The translations under genes were made by a program, and so were the position numbers. DNA of 64,000 bases from Actinocatenispora rupis. GTDB taxonomy: Bacteria; Actinomycetota; Actinomycetes; Mycobacteriales; Micromonosporaceae. Of the stretch, positions 60,988 through 64,000 are shown piece after piece (position 1 is the stretch's first letter; each line of letters starts with the position of its first letter). The notes beneath the pieces are model-generated. The model was not told the DNA's origin and ran no database searches. It was given only the letters and a program-made list of their open reading frames with translations. Location of the stretch: NCBI RefSeq assembly GCF_016861975.1, contig NZ_BOMB01000023.1, positions 62,001 to 126,000 of the forward strand. The letters are read 5' to 3'.

Positions 60988-61563
60988 TCAGGAGAGCAGG
61001 GCGGCGCGGGTCGCGGACCGGAGCAGTTCGGCGCGGCGGTCGGTGTCGATCTCCGCGCCGATGAACGGTGTCGAGTTCATCAGGCCGAACGCGGCGTGCG
61101 CGAGTACCCGGGCCTCGGCCGGCTTGAGGTCGGGCCGGAGCTGGCCGAGGGTCTCCACCCACTCCTCCACGTACAGCCGCTGGAGGCGGCGGATCTCGCG
61201 GCGCGGCTCGGCGGGCAGCCGGTCCAGTTCGTGCAGGTGCAGCGTGATGACCGCCGGGTTCTCCAGCGCGAACTCGACGTGGAAGTCGAGCAGCGCGTCG
61301 AGCGCGGCGGCCGGGTCGGCGGCCTCGGCGATGCGGGCCCGCCCGGCGGCGAGAAGCTGCTCGCTGACCGGGATGAGCGCGGCGGCGACCATCGCCTCCT
61401 TGCCCGAGAAGTGGTGGTACAGCGCGGGTCCGGTCACGCCCGCCGCCTTGCCGATCTCATCCATCGAGACACCGTGGTAGCCGCGGCGCGCGAACAGGTC
61501 GACGGCGACGTCCAGGATCTCCTCGCGCCGTGACCGGCGCCCGTTCGGTTGCTCGGCGGTCAT
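60988..61563 (-). CDS. TetR family regulator, likely repressor of acyl-CoA catabolic operons
   Basis: A 191-residue TetR repressor. The HTH is EEILDVAVDLFARRGYHGVSMDEIGKAAGVTGPALYHHFSGKEAMVAAAL (residues about 14-62), and the C-terminal ligand domain contains two potential acyl-CoA-sensing helices. It is similar in layout to actinobacterial AccR/KstR2-type repressors of acyl-CoA genes. It is the nearest TetR gene to the two operons bearing GAACGATCGTTAGG. I propose it binds that motif, but no copy was seen before its own start, and the other TetR in the window has different operators. Confidence 0.85.
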   Translation of the reverse strand: MTAEQPNGRRSRREEILDVAVDLFARRGYHGVSMDEIGKAAGVTGPALYHHFSGKEAMVAAALIPVSEQLLAAGRARIAEAADPAAALDALLDFHVEFALENPAVITLHLHELDRLPAEPRREIRRLQRLYVEEWVETLGQLRPDLKPAEARVLAHAAFGLMNSTPFIGAEIDTDRRAELLRSATRAALLS

Positions 61564-61631
61564 CGCGACAGCGTATCCACCCGGCGGGGTGGCGCGACCC
61601 GTACCGTCCCGCGATGTGAGCCAGCCGGGCG

Positions 61632-62372
61632 TCAGCGGTGCCGTACCCAGACGTTGGGTTCGACCAGCTCACCACGGTCGGCGGCGCGATCGATGCGTAC
61701 CGGGGCGAAGGCGTCGGGGACGACGTAGTCGCCGGAATCCGGGAAAGCGAGGCCGGTCCAGGACTCCCACTCGGCGACCGTCCCCGTCATCACCATGGAA
61801 CGCTCGGCCACGCCCAGGATCCGCGCCCCCATCCCTACGTGCGTGCGCAGCCACGGGTCCAGCGGCAGCCCGTCGTCGCGCGTCCACGTCACGAACCGCG
61901 CCATCGGCGTCAGCGGGTACTTCGGCTTCAGCGTGGGCCGTACCGGCGCGACGGCGCGGGTCAGCCCGTGCCCGGCCGCGGTCTCGATCAGACCCGTCAG
62001 CATCGCCTCGGCGAGCCCGCGTCCCCGCAGGTCACCACGCACCTGCGCGGCCTGTACGACCAGCGTGTCCGGCACCTCGCCGGCCTCGTACTGCTCGACC
62101 GCGAGCACGTTCGCCGGGGTGTACCCGCCGGGCAGCGTCGCGGGATCGCCGTTCCACCGGACCGGCACACCCCAGCCGCCCGCGAGTACCCGGTCGTCCT
62201 CGTCGACCAGCAACAGATCCAGGTGCCCGAAGTACTCGGCGCGCCGCGCGCTGTACCGCTTCGCGGTCGGGTCGTGGAAGATGAACTCCGGCCAGCCGCC
62301 GGCGAACCCCGGGCCCCGCATCTGCTCGGCGCAGTCCGGTCGCTCGCCGCAGACCACCACTCGTGTCGTCAC
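61632..62372 (-). CDS. GNAT-like N-acetyltransferase
   Basis: A 246-residue protein related to GNAT acetyltransferases. A central YFGHLDLLLVDEDDRVLAGGWGVPVRW segment and VVQAAQVRGDLRGRGLAEAMLTGLIETAAGHGL give the acetyl-CoA loop (R-G-x-G-L-A). The substrate is unknown. The GTG start at 62372 overlaps the VanZ-like stop as GTGA, and the longer in-frame start at 62432 would lie in the VanZ coding region. The three minus-strand genes TetR, VanZ-like and GNAT are chained by such overlaps and form one operon. Confidence 0.8.
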   Translation of the reverse strand: MTTRVVVCGERPDCAEQMRGPGFAGGWPEFIFHDPTAKRYSARRAEYFGHLDLLLVDEDDRVLAGGWGVPVRWNGDPATLPGGYTPANVLAVEQYEAGEVPDTLVVQAAQVRGDLRGRGLAEAMLTGLIETAAGHGLTRAVAPVRPTLKPKYPLTPMARFVTWTRDDGLPLDPWLRTHVGMGARILGVAERSMVMTGTVAEWESWTGLAFPDSGDYVVPDAFAPVRIDRAADRGELVEPNVWVRHR

Positions 62373-62914
62373 GGTCGGCGACCCCAGCCGCCCGCGATCC
62401 CTTCCGTCGCCCCGTTTTCCGTCCACCACCACGGTCGCGTCAGCGCCGCGGCAAGCACCGCGCCGGCCGCGTTCACGAGTACGTCGTCGACGGCCGACAC
62501 CCGCCCCAGACCCAGCACGTACTGAAGGGTCTCGATGACGGTGGATCCGACGGCGCCGAGCAGCAGAACCCTTGGCAGCGAACGGAACCAGGCGTACCGG
62601 AGGGGCAGCAGGGCACCGGCCGCCGCGAACACGAGCAGGTTACCGACGAGCTGCACGACGACCACGTCGAGCGGCGCGCCGGCCAGCTGCGCGAGATCCC
62701 GCAACGGCACCAGATCCAGGCGCCGGGCACCACCGGGATCGGGGGTGAGGGTCATCGCCAGCCACGGCAGCGTCCCGTACACGGCGCCGACCTCGGCGAC
62801 GGCGCGACGCACGCTGGTATGCCGCATTCGCAGCAGTACCAACAGAATCGCGATCGGCAGGGCGGCGGCGGTGCCGACCAGAACGGGAGCGTACGCGGAC
62901 CAGACCGCGGTCAC
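62369..62914 (-). CDS. VanZ-like family membrane protein
   Basis: A 181-residue protein with four to five hydrophobic helices. The VanZ-like features are the central loop with DLVPLRDLAQLAG before a helix, NLLVFAAAGALLPL, and the motif TVIETLQYVLGLGRVSAVDDVLVNAAGA (E-x-x-Q...D-D). VanZ gives low-level teicoplanin resistance in enterococci; most homologues are uncharacterised. The GTG start at 62914 overlaps the stop of the TetR gene (GTGA). Confidence 0.85.
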   Translation of the reverse strand: MTAVWSAYAPVLVGTAAALPIAILLVLLRMRHTSVRRAVAEVGAVYGTLPWLAMTLTPDPGGARRLDLVPLRDLAQLAGAPLDVVVVQLVGNLLVFAAAGALLPLRYAWFRSLPRVLLLGAVGSTVIETLQYVLGLGRVSAVDDVLVNAAGAVLAAALTRPWWWTENGATEGIAGGWGRRP

Positions 62915-63624
62915 CCGGCGTCCGCCAGCACCCGGCCGGCGATGCCGTCGAGCAGGCAGTCCAAACCGAGCGCGAACTGCGCGTCCGGATCGACCGGCGC
63001 CGCCTCCGTGATCCACCGCGACAGCAACGGATAGCGCGGATCCGCGACGATCCGGTCCACGTACTCCCGGGCCGAGTCGCGCAGCTCCGCGTCCGTCCGT
63101 ACGCCGATGCTGTCGCGCATCCGGGACTCCTCCGCCTCACCCTGCGCGTACGACACGGCGTAGCCGAAGACCATGCCGACGATGCTCATCGCGGTGGCCG
63201 GGTCGAGGCCGTGACCGTCCAGCGCGCGCAACGCCCATTCGTTGTGCCGCAAGGCATTCGGCCCGAACGTCGGCCGGTGGTGGGACAGCGCCGCGAACCA
63301 CCGGTGCCGGCGCAGCGCCCTCCTTCCGTTGCGCGCCAACAGGGTCAGGTCCGCGCGCCAGTCGCCGCTCGGCTCCGCCGGCAGGTCGATCTCCGCGTAC
63401 ACCGCGTCGAGCATCAGGTCGTGGATGCCGTCCTTGCCGCCCACGTACCGGTAGAGGGACATCGGGGTGGACGAGCCGAGCGCGGTCGCGACGCGGCGCA
63501 TGGTGACCGCGGCGGTGCCGTCGGCGTCGGCGATCTCCAGCGCGGCGCGCACGATCCGCTCGCGGCTGAGCGTCGGTCCCCCGGACCGTCCCGCCGGCTC
63601 GGGCAGGTCCCAGACAAGCTCCAT
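62911..63624 (-). CDS. TetR family regulator with TetR-type C-terminal domain
   Basis: A 237-residue TetR repressor. The HTH runs through about residues 20-70 (LSRERIVRAALEIADADGTAAVTMRRVATALG, then SLYRYVGGKDGIHDLML), and the ligand domain resembles the tetracycline-repressor C-terminal family. It heads an operon with the VanZ-like and GNAT genes. It is divergent from a FAD monooxygenase gene of the tetracycline-modifying class, and two tandem palindromes in the shared spacer are its probable operators. Confidence 0.9.
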   Translation of the reverse strand: MELVWDLPEPAGRSGGPTLSRERIVRAALEIADADGTAAVTMRRVATALGSSTPMSLYRYVGGKDGIHDLMLDAVYAEIDLPAEPSGDWRADLTLLARNGRRALRRHRWFAALSHHRPTFGPNALRHNEWALRALDGHGLDPATAMSIVGMVFGYAVSYAQGEAEESRMRDSIGVRTDAELRDSAREYVDRIVADPRYPLLSRWITEAAPVDPDAQFALGLDCLLDGIAGRVLADAG

Positions 63625-63643
63625 CCCCCCACCCTAAGCCATC

Positions 63644-63676
63644 GTGTACGTTGTACACGCCATGTACGACGTACAC
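63644..63676. promoter_or_regulatory. Two tandem GTGTAC-N3-GTACAC operators
   Basis: GTGTAC then GTT then GTACAC (63644-63658) is a perfect inverted repeat. A second site, TGTAC then GAC then GTACA(C) at 63663-63676, follows after a few bases. They lie between the TetR gene and the divergent monooxygenase, as for TetR/TetX-type pairs. Confidence 0.75.
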
Positions 63677-63688
63677 GAGGAGCTTGTC

Positions 63689-64000
63689 GTGCCCCAGCCC
63701 GTCCTGATCGTCGGCGCCGGACTCGTCGGCCTGAGCACCGCGCTCGCCCTGCACCACCACGGCGTACCCGCCGTCGTCATCGACAAGCACGCCAGCACGT
63801 CCACCCAGCCCAAGGCGCGCCGCTTCAACTTCCGCACCATGGAGATCCTCCGGTCCATCGGCATCGCCGACGCCGTGTACGCCGCCGCCGAAGGACTCGC
63901 CGCACACCAGGCCATGCGCGCAGGGCGGACCCTCGCCGACTCCGCAGCGCTCCCTCCACCGCCGTACGTCGACTACAGCGAACTGCTCGCCGTCAGCCCC
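63689..64000 (+). CDS. FAD-dependent monooxygenase, 3' partial
   Basis: The first 104 codons of a flavin-dependent monooxygenase cut by the window edge. The FAD-binding motif VLIVGAGLVGLSTALALHHHG starts near residue 5 and is followed by VVIDKHASTSTQPKARRFNFRTMEILRSIGI, typical of aromatic hydroxylases and rifampicin/tetracycline monooxygenases. The GTG at 63689 has GAGGAG upstream; an in-frame ATG at 63662 sits inside the operators and is less likely. The divergent TetR probably represses it. Confidence 0.9.
   Translation, partial: MPQPVLIVGAGLVGLSTALALHHHGVPAVVIDKHASTSTQPKARRFNFRTMEILRSIGIADAVYAAAEGLAAHQAMRAGRTLADSAALPPPPYVDYSELLAVSP

Overview
The window is chromosomal DNA from a high-GC, probably filamentous actinomycete. 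The evidence is the very GC-rich coding sequence with many GTG starts, the ATGA/GTGA-coupled fhaA-fhaB-pstP-rodA-pbpA-pknA-pknB cluster, crgA, a class E sortase, a DUF397 protein, a chaplin-like secreted protein, ROK/MocR/XRE-NB-ARC regulators and an ABC sugar importer without its own ATPase. A Micromonosporaceae-like lineage is my inference, not proven. I see no rRNA, CRISPR array, integrase, transposase or phage gene module. The fha-pkn-crgA block is usually close to oriC in actinobacteria, so this is probably an origin-proximal core region with accessory genes on its flanks.

Left flank (1-14.3 kb): a GlsB/YeaQ-type membrane protein fragment, an Rrf2 regulator, an XRE regulator coupled to a ClpP-like protein that has lost its catalytic triad, a membrane-anchored multicopper oxidase, a PEP-mutase-like enzyme with an AhpD-like protein facing a MocR regulator, a PAP2 phosphatase, an adenosine-deaminase family enzyme, a MarR/GbsR-controlled ABC drug exporter, a second MarR, and tRNA-Leu(CAG). 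Core (14.5-32.4 kb): the cell-wall and division signalling operon (two FHA proteins, PP2C phosphatase, RodA, PbpA, kinases PknA and PknB), then pabA, sortase E with a small membrane partner, a DUF881 protein, CrgA, DUF397, thiolase, PH-domain protein, rhomboid, cyclophilin and a DUF5324-like protein. Two tiny ATGA-chained ORFs link fhaB to pstP.

Right part (32.4-64 kb): a Fes-like esterase, CorA with a long structured leader, an aminotransferase, a serine hydrolase, an MFS transporter, a metallo-beta-lactamase, a PEBP protein and an ornithine-cyclodeaminase-like protein. Then come two operons for branched-chain (leucine-type) acyl-CoA catabolism: acyl-CoA dehydrogenase with carboxyltransferase (42.5-45.3 kb), and HMG-CoA lyase with biotin carboxylase (55.6-57.9 kb). 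Both carry the same 14-base operator, and a TetR regulator at 61 kb is the likely repressor. Between them lie a six-repeat chaplin-like secreted protein, a second secreted repeat protein, and a probable fucoside uptake and hydrolysis unit (ROK regulator, binding protein, two permeases, GH29 alpha-L-fucosidase, asparaginase). The right end has an XRE-NB-ARC-TPR regulator, a GNAT enzyme, a VanZ-like protein, and a TetR that faces a truncated FAD monooxygenase across two tandem operators.

The most notable unexplained structures are three dispersed AT-rich palindromes in otherwise GC-rich spacers (7.5, 42.3 and 51.0 kb), the shared operator joining the split catabolic operons, the catalytically dead ClpP paralogue, the six-repeat chaplin, the tiny-ORF relay before pstP, a structured leader upstream of corA, and a marked excess of the tetranucleotide GTAC. 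Coordinates and motifs were read by eye; no search or folding program was run.
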